The position numbers and the translations under genes are program-made. The notes beneath the pieces are model-generated. The model made no database searches, was not told where the DNA came from, and saw only the letters and a program-made list of their open reading frames with translations. This document shows, in pieces, positions 50,838-59,038 of a DNA stretch of 64,000 nucleotides. The stretch lies in contig NZ_JAPFRE010000020.1 of assembly GCF_026183735.1 (NCBI RefSeq), positions 1 through 64,000 on the forward strand. Direction: 5' to 3'. The DNA is from Alteromonas sp. ASW11-130. GTDB taxonomy: Bacteria; Pseudomonadota; Gammaproteobacteria; Enterobacterales; Alteromonadaceae. Positions within the stretch are counted from its first letter, which is position 1; every line of letters begins with the position of its first letter.

Positions 50838-51490
50838 TTAAACTTGTTAACCTAACAAAAAGTTATCCAAGTCAGCTAGGACCTCAATATATTTTCCGAA
50901 ATCTAAATTTTAGTTTCCCTACGGAGAATAATGTAGCAATTTTGGGTAAAAATGGTGCGGGTAAATCTACACTCTTTAGAATGTTGGCTCGAAGCGAATA
51001 CCCTGATAAAGGTAAAATATTAACGAACAGATCAATGTCCTGGCCCGTTGCACTTCAAACAGGCATTCATCCACAAATGACAGGAAGAGAAAATACACGA
51101 TTTATTGGTCGCATAAATCATGTGAAATCCCTTAGCCAATATCAAGCGGATGTCCAGAAATTTGCAGAGTTAGGTAAAAAGTTTGACTTACCCGTTAAAA
51201 CTTATTCTTCCGGTATGCGTGCGAAGTTAGTTTTTGCCTGTTGCATGAATATCGATTTTGATATTTATCTGATTGATGAAGCTACATCTGTTGGCGATCC
51301 CGCTTTTAGAAAAAAAGCGCGTGCCACCTTGAAAGAACGTGCAGAGACGGCTGGCGTTATAATGGTAAGCCACGAATTAGACCAAATTAGAGAATTCTGT
51401 AATTCTGCCGTTATCATATCAGACGGCGAACTAACATATTATGAAGACTTAGAAGAAGCCATAGCTATTTACACCGGCGATAATAACTAA
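50834..51490 (+). CDS. kpsT: Capsular polysaccharide ABC transporter ATP-binding protein KpsT-like
   Basis: A 218-aa ATPase. Walker A is GKNGAGKST near residue 37, the signature is TYSSGMRAKLVFA and Walker B is FDIYLIDEATSVGD. The start at 50834 overlaps kpsM by four bases. The frame stays open upstream to 50765 inside kpsM, but that extension is not part of the family. It lacks the C-terminal carbohydrate-binding domain of Wzt, consistent with the capsule type. Confidence 0.93.
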   Translation: MIKLVNLTKSYPSQLGPQYIFRNLNFSFPTENNVAILGKNGAGKSTLFRMLARSEYPDKGKILTNRSMSWPVALQTGIHPQMTGRENTRFIGRINHVKSLSQYQADVQKFAELGKKFDLPVKTYSSGMRAKLVFACCMNIDFDIYLIDEATSVGDPAFRKKARATLKERAETAGVIMVSHELDQIREFCNSAVIISDGELTYYEDLEEAIAIYTGDNN

Positions 51491-51500
51491 TATTGAGATA

Positions 51501-52622
51501 GTGGAAGGAATGAAAAAATATACCTCAGAGATCACTTCATTCGTAAAGAATAATCAGGTTTTATTAATTGTCTGTATCTGGTTGTCGTATGGGGTGTACT
51601 TAACAATTTTCGCTGCTGAGCAATTTGAAAGTGAAAGCCAACTTATTTTAAAGTCCAGTGATGGGGGAAATGCTCTCGATCCCTCGGCTTTACTTTCCAC
51701 CTTGGGTACATCCGTAGCAACCAATGAATCAGATATTGCGATAGCATTTATTCAGTCTGCCGACATGGCATACCATCTCGATAATACAATCAATCTTTCC
51801 CAGCATTATGCTACGGGCACCTATGACATTTTTAGTCGGCTATCTGCGAATTCCACTAAAGAAGAGTTCCTTGAGTTTTATCGCGATCATATTGAAGTAG
51901 AAAAAGATTCCATCTCTTCAGTCATCACCCTTAAAACGAGAGCATTTACGCCTGAATTTTCAAACTTAATTAACAATGCTATTACTGAGCACACAGAACG
52001 GTTTGTGAACAAAATAAATAATGATGTGGCTAAAGCAAAACTCGCGTTCGCCGAGGCTGAACATGAAAAAATAGAAAATAGATTACGAACAGCTAAGACT
52101 GATTTGCTTGCATTTCAAGCAAAGTATGAAGTATTGGACCCGAATATGCAGGGAGCAGCGCTTCAACAAATCGCATTTTCTATTGAAGCAACTCTGTCTC
52201 AAAAACAAGCTGAGCTTGATGCACTATCTTCTATAATGTCCACAACTGCACCCGAGATTCAAAATATAAGACGCCAAATTGCAGCGTTAGAAAAACAGCT
52301 ATCTAGACAGAAAGATAAAGTCGTACAGTCAAGAGATGGTAAAGATGAAAAGTCAGCGACTGAAATTATGGCAGAATTTAGTAATATAAAAATTCAACTA
52401 GAGCTGACGCTGCAGGCATTTTCAGCATCGCTGCTTACTTTAGAAAAAATTCGCGTTGAGACTTATAAAGCATTTCAGCATCTTGTAGTTATTAATCAAC
52501 CTACTCTGCCTGAAGAAAATCAATATCCCAAGACCATATACAATCTCGTATTGTTGGGTGTGGTATTGTTTATGGTCTACTCAATTATTAGAATTATCAT
52601 TGCAACGATTAAAGAGCTTTAA
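51501..52622 (+). CDS. kpsE: Capsule polysaccharide export inner-membrane protein KpsE-like (PCP)
   Basis: A 373-aa polysaccharide co-polymerase. There is one N-terminal transmembrane segment (about residues 18-36), a long periplasmic coiled-coil (about 170-315) and a C-terminal transmembrane segment (about 345-368). It bridges the KpsM/T transporter to the outer-membrane KpsD-like protein. The GTG start at 51501 is kept because the ATG at 51510 has its GGAAGG directly abutting it. Confidence 0.88.
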   Translation: MEGMKKYTSEITSFVKNNQVLLIVCIWLSYGVYLTIFAAEQFESESQLILKSSDGGNALDPSALLSTLGTSVATNESDIAIAFIQSADMAYHLDNTINLSQHYATGTYDIFSRLSANSTKEEFLEFYRDHIEVEKDSISSVITLKTRAFTPEFSNLINNAITEHTERFVNKINNDVAKAKLAFAEAEHEKIENRLRTAKTDLLAFQAKYEVLDPNMQGAALQQIAFSIEATLSQKQAELDALSSIMSTTAPEIQNIRRQIAALEKQLSRQKDKVVQSRDGKDEKSATEIMAEFSNIKIQLELTLQAFSASLLTLEKIRVETYKAFQHLVVINQPTLPEENQYPKTIYNLVLLGVVLFMVYSIIRIIIATIKEL

Positions 52623-52649
52623 CTAATTTAAGTAGAGCTGATTCATGAT

Positions 52650-52673
52650 GGTACAAGCACTATTGCTTGTACC
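52650..52673 (+). terminator. Hairpin after kpsE
   Basis: GGTACAAGCA-CTAT-TGCTTGTACC is a perfect 10-bp stem 28 bp after the stop of kpsE. It is followed by TCGCGTG and not by a T-run, so Rho-assisted termination or an mRNA end-protecting hairpin is likelier than simple intrinsic termination. Confidence 0.6.
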
Positions 52674-53291
52674 TCGCGTGATACTATATTTATGAACTTC
52701 TCTAAATGACAAATAATAGAGACGGTTGAGATGCTACTAAAGATTGCATTAGTCTAGACATTCTCTTTCGTCTTATTCTATGTCCCTCGTATTTAATAGC
52801 CTACAAGAGTCAAAGACCATAAGAGTATGAGTCGAGGTCATGCAATGGATACAATTTCCACTTTCACGCGCCGCTTCTTCAGCTTGTGAATTGACTCAGT
52901 TTCACTCAATGTAGCTCTAATAACCCTTCCCCACGTCAGCTGATCAAAAATTAAAAGCTTGCGTACTAGATGAACACACCTCATTAAGGATAGGTATTAT
53001 TAGAAGCGTGCAATATTCGCCAAGCTTCTTATCAAATACACCTTACGTTTCTAACTTTCTGTTTTTTTTGCCTATATTTTCTGTAAATGTTTATTCTTTG
53101 CCACCAGTCACTTCATTGCACCATTTTCTTCCGCCATTAAACTCATCTCTAATCAATTCCGACTCGACTTAATATAAAAACAGACTATGGCATCTGGTTT
53201 GCAATAGATCGACTAAACGCCACAAATGCTGGTATATACCAACAAAACCGTCAATTTACTGACGCTTTAAAAGAATCAGTGCGAGGAAATT
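52674..53291. other. 618-bp AT-rich gap at the end of the capsule locus
   Basis: No gene, tRNA or recognised RNA was found. The sequence is AT-rich, and both strands are interrupted by stops. It could be remnant capsule DNA or a regulatory region of the DUF2726 gene. Confidence 0.4.
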
Positions 53292-53885
53292 ATGGAACTG
53301 GCCATCATATTAATGATTTTGCTCATCGTCGTATCAATAAGTGCCATGAAATTATCAGACAATGGCGTCACTTTTCCGTTTCGCCGCAAGCCATCGTTGT
53401 TTACCCCTGTTGAACACACATTCTTAAACTTAATTGATCAGGCTGTAGGTACTGAATTCCGCGTCTTATGCCGCGTACGGTTAAATGATTTGTTAACTGT
53501 ACAAAATCAAACCGACCGAAAGCAGGCTAGTGCAGCGCTTTCACGTGCCTCGGGTAGACAATTGGATTTTGTATTATGCAATCGCAGTGACATGAGTCCT
53601 GTACTCGCCATCGATTTGGTACACAAAAGTGGGAAAGAAGGTTACAAAACGCAAAAAGATTGGTTTGTTTCAGGCGCACTTGATGCGGCTGGCGTTCCTC
53701 ATGCGCGTATAAAAGTACAAGCGGGCTATACTGTTGAAGATATTAAAGAGTGTATCGAAACAAAGTTGATACCCTACCGCCGTAGTCGACAAAAAATGAC
53801 GCAAGCACCAACTCATAATCCTGCCCCCCCACGCCGACCAACCCGGCCTGTCCGCTCTGTGCGCTCGAATAAGGTCGCAGCATAA
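53292..53885 (+). CDS. DUF2726 domain protein
   Basis: A 197-aa protein with an N-terminal transmembrane helix (about residues 3-20). A DUF2726 domain (about 40-160) has a LFTPVEHTFLNLIDQA start and the QLDFVLCNRSDMSPVLAIDL core, a nuclease-like fold related to restriction-endonuclease-type domains in some families. The C-terminal 30 residues are Pro/Arg-rich. Function is unknown. Its own hairpin overlaps the stop codon. Confidence 0.8.
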   Translation: MELAIILMILLIVVSISAMKLSDNGVTFPFRRKPSLFTPVEHTFLNLIDQAVGTEFRVLCRVRLNDLLTVQNQTDRKQASAALSRASGRQLDFVLCNRSDMSPVLAIDLVHKSGKEGYKTQKDWFVSGALDAAGVPHARIKVQAGYTVEDIKECIETKLIPYRRSRQKMTQAPTHNPAPPRRPTRPVRSVRSNKVAA

Positions 53886-53900
53886 CGATTGTTATGCTGC
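53877..53900 (+). other. Hairpin overlapping the DUF2726 stop codon
   Basis: GCAGCATAAC-GATT-GTTATGCTGC is a perfect 10-bp stem that spans the TAA stop at 53883-53885. The tail CAAGTTTAAAAAA is not U-rich at its first bases, so termination efficiency is unclear. Confidence 0.5.
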
Positions 53901-54002
53901 CAAGTTTAAAAAACTGTCAGTTTACTTACATTCATAATAGAATTATGCGCTTTTAGCATTTATCGCAATTGATATGCGATGACAGTTAACGGTTGTTACA
54001 CT

Positions 54003-54716
54003 ATGAAAATAGGTATTTTAGGAGCGATGGATCAGGAAGTCGCTTTGCTTAAGGACTCTCTGGCAAACGTTACAACTTCTACGTGGGCCCATTTAACGTT
54101 TTATTCAGGTCAGCTTCACGGTGTAAATGTAGTAGTTGTAAAGTGTGGGATAGGTAAAGTAGCGGCATCGGTTGCCACGGCAATGATGATAGACCGTTTT
54201 GGTCCTGACTTTATTGTCAATACAGGTTCCGCAGGGGGGTTCGATACTAATCTTAAGGTGGGCGACCTGGTAATAGCTAGCGGCGTACAGCACCATGACG
54301 TTGATTTAACTCATTTTGGTTACGTCCTTGGTCAAGCCAGTGGAATGCCAGATATTTACCCATGTGATGAACGCCTGATTGTAGCCGCTGAGCATGCAGC
54401 ATCTGACGTTGTACATATTACTTCCAAGCGCGGCCTGGTTTGCACCGGCGATTCCTTCATAGGCTGTGATGAAGCCGCATCACGTTTGCGCAGCTTATTC
54501 CCCGAGATGAGTGCAGTTGAAATGGAAGGCGCTGCAATAGGCCAGACGTGCTTTATGCTTGACACTCCATTTGTAGTTATTCGATCATTATCTGATATTG
54601 CTGGGATCACCTCTACTATATCATTCAGAGATTACCTCGATGTGGCGGCTAAACACTCAGCCGAACTGGTAATGGGTATGATCAAAGAATTATCGGAAAA
54701 TCCACTGCTGAACTAA
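54003..54716 (+). CDS. mtnN: 5'-methylthioadenosine/S-adenosylhomocysteine nucleosidase
   Basis: Hydrolyses MTA and SAH to adenine plus the thioribose, clearing methylation and polyamine by-products. The 237 aa from the ATG at 54003 (E. coli 232) contain the MKIGILGAMDQEV start, NTGSAGGFD, and the catalytic EMEGAAIGQ Glu and SDIAG Asp. A longer frame from 53979 would add eight residues without family support. It is followed by cbiB and btuF in a tight operon, like the mtn-btuF pair of E. coli. Confidence 0.96.
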   Translation: MKIGILGAMDQEVALLKDSLANVTTSTWAHLTFYSGQLHGVNVVVVKCGIGKVAASVATAMMIDRFGPDFIVNTGSAGGFDTNLKVGDLVIASGVQHHDVDLTHFGYVLGQASGMPDIYPCDERLIVAAEHAASDVVHITSKRGLVCTGDSFIGCDEAASRLRSLFPEMSAVEMEGAAIGQTCFMLDTPFVVIRSLSDIAGITSTISFRDYLDVAAKHSAELVMGMIKELSENPLLN

Positions 54717-54718
54717 TA

Positions 54719-55684
54719 ATGGAAGCGTTGTTAACTGATTCAGTAATCGGCACGTTAGCCATATTGTGGCTGGTAGTAGTGGCGGACATATTTTGGCGCT
54801 GGCCTCCTGCGTACCATCCACTTTCAGTGCTGCGTATTATGGCAGCTAGCATGGCGACAAAAGTGTTGCCAGCAAAACAAGATCCAGCCATGCAACATTA
54901 TATTTCTGGTTCGCTCGGATTGATTATCCTGATAACGCCGTTTGCGGTATTGGTGGGATTACTGGTGTACATAGCGGAATACCCGCTGTTTTTTGAAGCG
55001 GTTCTCGTTCTGGCTATGGTTGATTTTAATCATGTACGCTACCAATACCAGCAAGTCGTTAACGCCGTTGGCAAAAATAAGAAAGTGCTGGCCAGGGAAA
55101 CATTAACTCCTATCGTATATCGTGATTGCGCTATGCTAACCGATATTGGTATTGCCAAAGCCGCTATTGAATCATTGGTTCTGCGCTTTTGCTATCAGTA
55201 TTGGGGCGTATTATTTTGGTTCTTAATAGCTGGTCCAGTAATGGCTTTGGTATACCGTATGTTGTTAACCATTAACTGGGAATGGCACTGGCGGAAACCG
55301 GGCTACCTACGTTTCAGCCAGCCTGTTCACGCGTTAACAAAAGCCCTGCGAGCTATACCGGCTTTTTTTGCTTCAATGGCATTGATACTGGTGACCCACC
55401 CAGCCAAATCATTTAGCGCTATGAAAAATGCTAAAGCCCGGGATCAGAGTTCACTAATTCTCGCTGTCATGGGTGGGGGCCACGGTATCAAGTTAGGTGG
55501 GCCGTTATACTATCATGGTGAGAAATTCCGTTATCCTAGGGTAGGTGGAAATCGAGAAGTACGTTACTCAGATATGATTTATTGTAAACGTGCGATCACC
55601 CGTGCTTCCCTGCTTCTGAGCACTCTGGCCACCTTGATCCTACTTATTGTATGGGACATTCCCCGTGTATCAGGTTTTGTTTAA
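54719..55684 (+). CDS. cbiB: CbiB/CobD family cobalamin biosynthesis membrane protein
   Basis: A 321-aa inner-membrane protein with about five hydrophobic segments, related to adenosylcobinamide-phosphate synthase, which attaches aminopropanol phosphate to cobyric acid. Recognisable are DIFWRWPPAYHPLSVLRI near the start and the loop MKNAKARDQSSLILAVMGGGHGIKLGGPLYYHG. With no full B12 pathway in view it may serve salvage. It lies 2 bp after mtnN and directly before btuF. Confidence 0.8.
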   Translation: MEALLTDSVIGTLAILWLVVVADIFWRWPPAYHPLSVLRIMAASMATKVLPAKQDPAMQHYISGSLGLIILITPFAVLVGLLVYIAEYPLFFEAVLVLAMVDFNHVRYQYQQVVNAVGKNKKVLARETLTPIVYRDCAMLTDIGIAKAAIESLVLRFCYQYWGVLFWFLIAGPVMALVYRMLLTINWEWHWRKPGYLRFSQPVHALTKALRAIPAFFASMALILVTHPAKSFSAMKNAKARDQSSLILAVMGGGHGIKLGGPLYYHGEKFRYPRVGGNREVRYSDMIYCKRAITRASLLLSTLATLILLIVWDIPRVSGFV

Positions 55685-56488
55685 ATGACAAAAGTGATAC
55701 CTGCATGCTCGATTATATGGCTGATGAGCGTGTCTGCGTGGGCCTCTGCGGAACGTATTATTACCCTATCACCGCATTTAACAGAATGGATTTATAGTCT
55801 GGAAAAAGACGATGAACTCGTTGCGGTAAGTGAGTTCAGCAATTACCCCCCATCAGCAAAACGTTTTCCCACTGTAGCTAATCATAACGGCATTAACTTC
55901 AAACGAATCGTCACGTATAAACCTACACTGATTCTTGCCTGGGAAGGCGGCAATAAACCACAAGATATCGCTCGTTTACAGTCTCTGGGGTTCGAAGTAT
56001 TCACATCTTCCCCCAAATCACCAAAAGATATTGCCGTAGAAATAAGAGAATTGGGCAAGCGTTTAAAACAGACAAAACTGGCTGAAAAACTAACCTTGAA
56101 ATTTGAAAATGATATAGCAGATATTGAAAACAAATTTGGCCATACTGATCAATCGGTTTTCTATTATTACTGGGACAAACCGCTGATGACAGTAGGCCGT
56201 GAGACATGGGCAAATCATTTACTAAATATTTGTGGCGCGCGCACCCTTTTTGATGACTCCCCTGTTGATTTTCCTGAAGTCACTCTGGAAGAAGTACTTA
56301 AACGCCAGCCCACGCTGCTGATAGCGTCAAGTCACCAATCGTTGTCGATACTGGAACAGTTCTGGCAGCCACATCGCAACTTCCTCGCTGCTCCACTGGT
56401 TCGCGTTAATCCGGACGTTTTCAGCCGTTTTACCTTGCGTTTACCAAATGAGCTTTTAACGTTATGTAAAAAAATCAGTTCCAATTAG
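55685..56488 (+). CDS. btuF: Vitamin B12 ABC transporter substrate-binding protein BtuF
   Basis: A periplasmic binding protein of 267 aa (E. coli BtuF 266) with a signal peptide ending near WASA. The mature protein starts ERIITLSPHLTEWIYSL and contains the KRIVTYKPTLILAWEGGN segment of the class III binding-protein fold. It delivers cobalamin to a BtuCD transporter that is not in this window. It follows cbiB without spacing. Confidence 0.92.
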   Translation: MTKVIPACSIIWLMSVSAWASAERIITLSPHLTEWIYSLEKDDELVAVSEFSNYPPSAKRFPTVANHNGINFKRIVTYKPTLILAWEGGNKPQDIARLQSLGFEVFTSSPKSPKDIAVEIRELGKRLKQTKLAEKLTLKFENDIADIENKFGHTDQSVFYYYWDKPLMTVGRETWANHLLNICGARTLFDDSPVDFPEVTLEEVLKRQPTLLIASSHQSLSILEQFWQPHRNFLAAPLVRVNPDVFSRFTLRLPNELLTLCKKISSN

Positions 56489-56519
56489 TGCATCAACTAG
56501 CTTGATTCAGAATGCTGTT

Positions 56520-56550
56520 CTACTGTTAACAAAACTACCAACAACAGTAG
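56520..56550 (+). other. Hairpin in the ahcY leader
   Basis: CTACTGTT (56520-56527) and AACAGTAG (56543-56550) can pair across a 15-nt loop just before the ribosome binding site of ahcY. The interval is too short and lacks the features of a SAH riboswitch. Confidence 0.4.
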
Positions 56551-56559
56551 ACGACGAGA

Positions 56560-57951
56560 ATGAAACAGGATAACCATGTTATGGCCACGGGCGATTATAA
56601 GGTAGCAGACATATCATTGGCAGAGTGGGGCCGCAAAGAGTTAACTATTGCCGAAAGTGAAATGCCCGCTTTACTGACTATCCGGAAAAAATACAGCAAA
56701 AATAAACCGCTCTCGGGAGCCAGAATTCTTGGCTGTATTCACATGACTATCCAAACAGGCGTTCTCATCGAAACGCTTCTTGAACTCGGTGCAGAGGTCC
56801 GTTGGTCTTCCTGTAATATTTTTTCTACTCAAGATCATGCTGCTGCAGCCATGGCCGCTGCCGGGGTGCCTGTTTTCGCTTGGAAAGGAGAAACGGATGC
56901 AGAATACAAGTGGTGTCTTGAACAAACCATATTGAAAAACGGTAAGCCCTGGGACGCCAATATGGTATTGGACGATGGCGGTGACCTTACGGCCTTGCTG
57001 CACGAACAATATCCTCAGGTGCTAACACATATTCACGGCATAACCGAAGAAACTACCACGGGTGTCCATCGTTTGCTGGATATGCTCAAACAGGGGAAAC
57101 TTAAAGTGCCTGCCATTAATGTTAATGATTCGGTCACCAAGTCAAAGAATGATAACAAGTATGGGTGTCGCCATAGTCTTAACGATGCAATCAAACGGGC
57201 AACCGACCATTTACTGGCAGGTAAAAAAGCACTAGTAATTGGTTATGGCGATGTGGGCAAAGGTTCATCTCAATCCTTACGCCAGGAAGGCATGATTGTC
57301 AAAATAGCAGAAGTCGATCCTATTTGTGCCATGCAAGCCTGTATGGACGGATTTGAAGTAGTCTCTCCTTATTACAACGGAGTAAATACCGGCGATAAGC
57401 AAAATATTGATACCGCCCTGTTGAGTAAAACTGATTTACTTGTCACTACTACAGGCAATATCAATGTGTGTGACGCTAACATGCTAAGTACGATTAAAAA
57501 AGGCGCAGTCGTTTGCAATATAGGGCATTTCGACAATGAAATCGATACAGCCTTTATGCGCGAGAATTGGCGCTGGGATGAAGTAAAGCCACAAGTCCAT
57601 AAAATCTATCGCAGTGAAGATGAAGAGGACCATATTCTGTTACTTTCAGAAGGACGTTTGGTCAACTTAGGCAATGCTACCGGTCACCCCTCCAGAGTAA
57701 TGGATGGTTCATTTGCCAACCAAGTACTGGCACAAATACATTTATTCGCACAGGCTTACGCCGATCAAAATGAGCATACCCAACAAGATTTACTGCGGGT
57801 TGAGGTGCTACCTCGACAGTTAGACGAAGAAGTCGCGCGTTATATGGTAGAAGGATTCGGGGGTGTAATCACCGAATTGACAGACCAGCAAGCAAATTAT
57901 ATTCATGTAGAAAAATGCGGCCCGTTCAAGTCTGAACACTATCGTTACTAA
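56560..57951 (+). CDS. ahcY: Adenosylhomocysteinase
   Basis: NAD-dependent reversible hydrolysis of S-adenosylhomocysteine to adenosine and homocysteine. The 463-aa protein shows [21 protein letters not shown] near the start, and the substrate motif [25 protein letters not shown]. The NAD-binding [16 protein letters not shown] and the C-terminal KSEHYRY complete the family picture. The start could also be ATG at 56581 (AGGA 10 bp upstream), which would drop seven residues. It lies 71 bp after btuF, so it may share the operon. Confidence 0.96.
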   Translation: MKQDNHVMATGDYKVADISLAEWGRKELTIAESEMPALLTIRKKYSKNKPLSGARILGCIHMTIQTGVLIETLLELGAEVRWSSCNIFSTQDHAAAAMAAAGVPVFAWKGETDAEYKWCLEQTILKNGKPWDANMVLDDGGDLTALLHEQYPQVLTHIHGITEETTTGVHRLLDMLKQGKLKVPAINVNDSVTKSKNDNKYGCRHSLNDAIKRATDHLLAGKKALVIGYGDVGKGSSQSLRQEGMIVKIAEVDPICAMQACMDGFEVVSPYYNGVNTGDKQNIDTALLSKTDLLVTTTGNINVCDANMLSTIKKGAVVCNIGHFDNEIDTAFMRENWRWDEVKPQVHKIYRSEDEEDHILLLSEGRLVNLGNATGHPSRVMDGSFANQVLAQIHLFAQAYADQNEHTQQDLLRVEVLPRQLDEEVARYMVEGFGGVITELTDQQANYIHVEKCGPFKSEHYRY

Positions 57952-57977
57952 GCGTAACTAAGGCCACCCACTTACCT

Positions 57978-58008
57978 ATCTGCCAGCCAATATAGCTGGC
58001 AGATCTGT
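57978..58008 (+). terminator. Terminator after ahcY
   Basis: ATCTGCCAGC-CAATATA-GCTGGCAGAT is a perfect 10-bp stem followed by CTGTTTTGG. It lies 27 bp after the ahcY stop and is the best terminator candidate before the DUF2721 gene. Confidence 0.75.
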
Positions 58009-58074
58009 TTTGGTGGATGAACCTAAGCGGTGTTTGCTAAAATGCTGAAAATCGTTTTAAAGCATTAATCTTAC

Positions 58075-58476
58075 ATGACTATCGATCTTGCTACGCCGGC
58101 TATGCTGTTTCCTGCCATCTCATTATTACTATTGGCATATACTAATCGCTTTTTGACATTAGCAACTATCATTCGCAATTTTGCTAAAGACGAACTAGAC
58201 AATAATACCGCAGCGCAAATAAAGAACTTACGCCAACGGATTCAATTAATTAAGCGCATGCAAATTGCCGGTGTAGCGAGCTTCTTTTTATGTGTATTAG
58301 CTATGCTGGCCATCTATTTAACGTATCAGGAAGTCGGCAGTTGGATTTTTGGTGTGAGTTTAGTTTGTTTACTTTATTCATTGTGGATGTCTGTGAGAGA
58401 AATTCTTATTTCAGTGGAAGCTTTAGATGTACATTTAGCGGGTGTGGCGAGGAAATCCAACCATGAAGAGTGTTAA
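58075..58476 (+). CDS. DUF2721 family membrane protein
   Basis: A 133-aa protein with three hydrophobic segments (about residues 8-25, 65-85 and 90-110) and a central polar helix, matching DUF2721 membrane proteins of unknown function. It overlaps the next gene by 14 bp, giving an operon of DUF2721, a GNAT protein and an FAD oxidoreductase. Confidence 0.78.
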   Translation: MTIDLATPAMLFPAISLLLLAYTNRFLTLATIIRNFAKDELDNNTAAQIKNLRQRIQLIKRMQIAGVASFFLCVLAMLAIYLTYQEVGSWIFGVSLVCLLYSLWMSVREILISVEALDVHLAGVARKSNHEEC

Positions 58477-59038
58477 GCAGGTAAGTTACGTACAACTTGA
58501 ACCCAAGTACTTTAAACAAGTGGTTGAATTAGGGAATAGAGTACATGGCGACAATTACCTCTCGTCTGAATCTATCAAAACAATTTATGAGGACAGTTGG
58601 CAGGATGATATTAATGCCAGTTGGATTGCATTATTCGAAGATAAAGTAGTGGGTTTTAGACTTACTTTCGCAGCATCTAAATGGACGCCAAACGAATGGT
58701 GCTCTCCAACGCTCTGGCCTATTCCCCAAGAACAGGTCTGTTACTTCAAGTGTAATACTGTTGACAAATCTATTCGCGCCCATGGGGTGGGCAGTGAATT
58801 ATTAAAACGTTCCATCAAGCAAGCTAAGTTGCAAGGTGCTCAAGCAGGTCTTGCCCATATATGGCTGGCTAGCCCTGGAAACAGTGCTTACAAATATTTC
58901 ACTAAAAATGGGGGTAAATTAGTGAAGAAACACCCTAATATGTGGCGCCATGCATCTATTCATGAGGGCTACAACTGTCCTGTATGTACGGGATATTGCG
59001 AATGTGTAGCTGCTGAAATGATACTCCCTTTCCAATGA
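58463..59038 (+). CDS. GNAT acetyltransferase with C-terminal four-Cys motif
   Basis: 191 aa from the ATG at 58463. The acetyl-CoA motif is KCNTVDKSIRAHGVGSELL near residue 95. The last 25 residues carry YNCPVCTGYCEC, i.e. C-x2-C-x3-C-x-C. The spacing could bind Zn or an Fe-S cluster, unusual for a GNAT enzyme. The stop overlaps the FAD oxidoreductase start as ATGA. The frame is open upstream to 58442 inside the DUF2721 gene, but the shorter form is chosen. Substrate unknown. Confidence 0.78.
   Translation: MKSVKQVSYVQLEPKYFKQVVELGNRVHGDNYLSSESIKTIYEDSWQDDINASWIALFEDKVVGFRLTFAASKWTPNEWCSPTLWPIPQEQVCYFKCNTVDKSIRAHGVGSELLKRSIKQAKLQGAQAGLAHIWLASPGNSAYKYFTKNGGKLVKKHPNMWRHASIHEGYNCPVCTGYCECVAAEMILPFQ

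Noticed and set aside
54500..55684. Cobalamin riboswitch for cbiB/btuF
   Set aside because: cbiB starts 2 bp after mtnN, with no leader that could hold a B12-box riboswitch.
56489..56559. SAH riboswitch upstream of ahcY
   Set aside because: Only 71 bp separate btuF and ahcY and they hold a simple hairpin; the conserved SAH riboswitch core was not seen.
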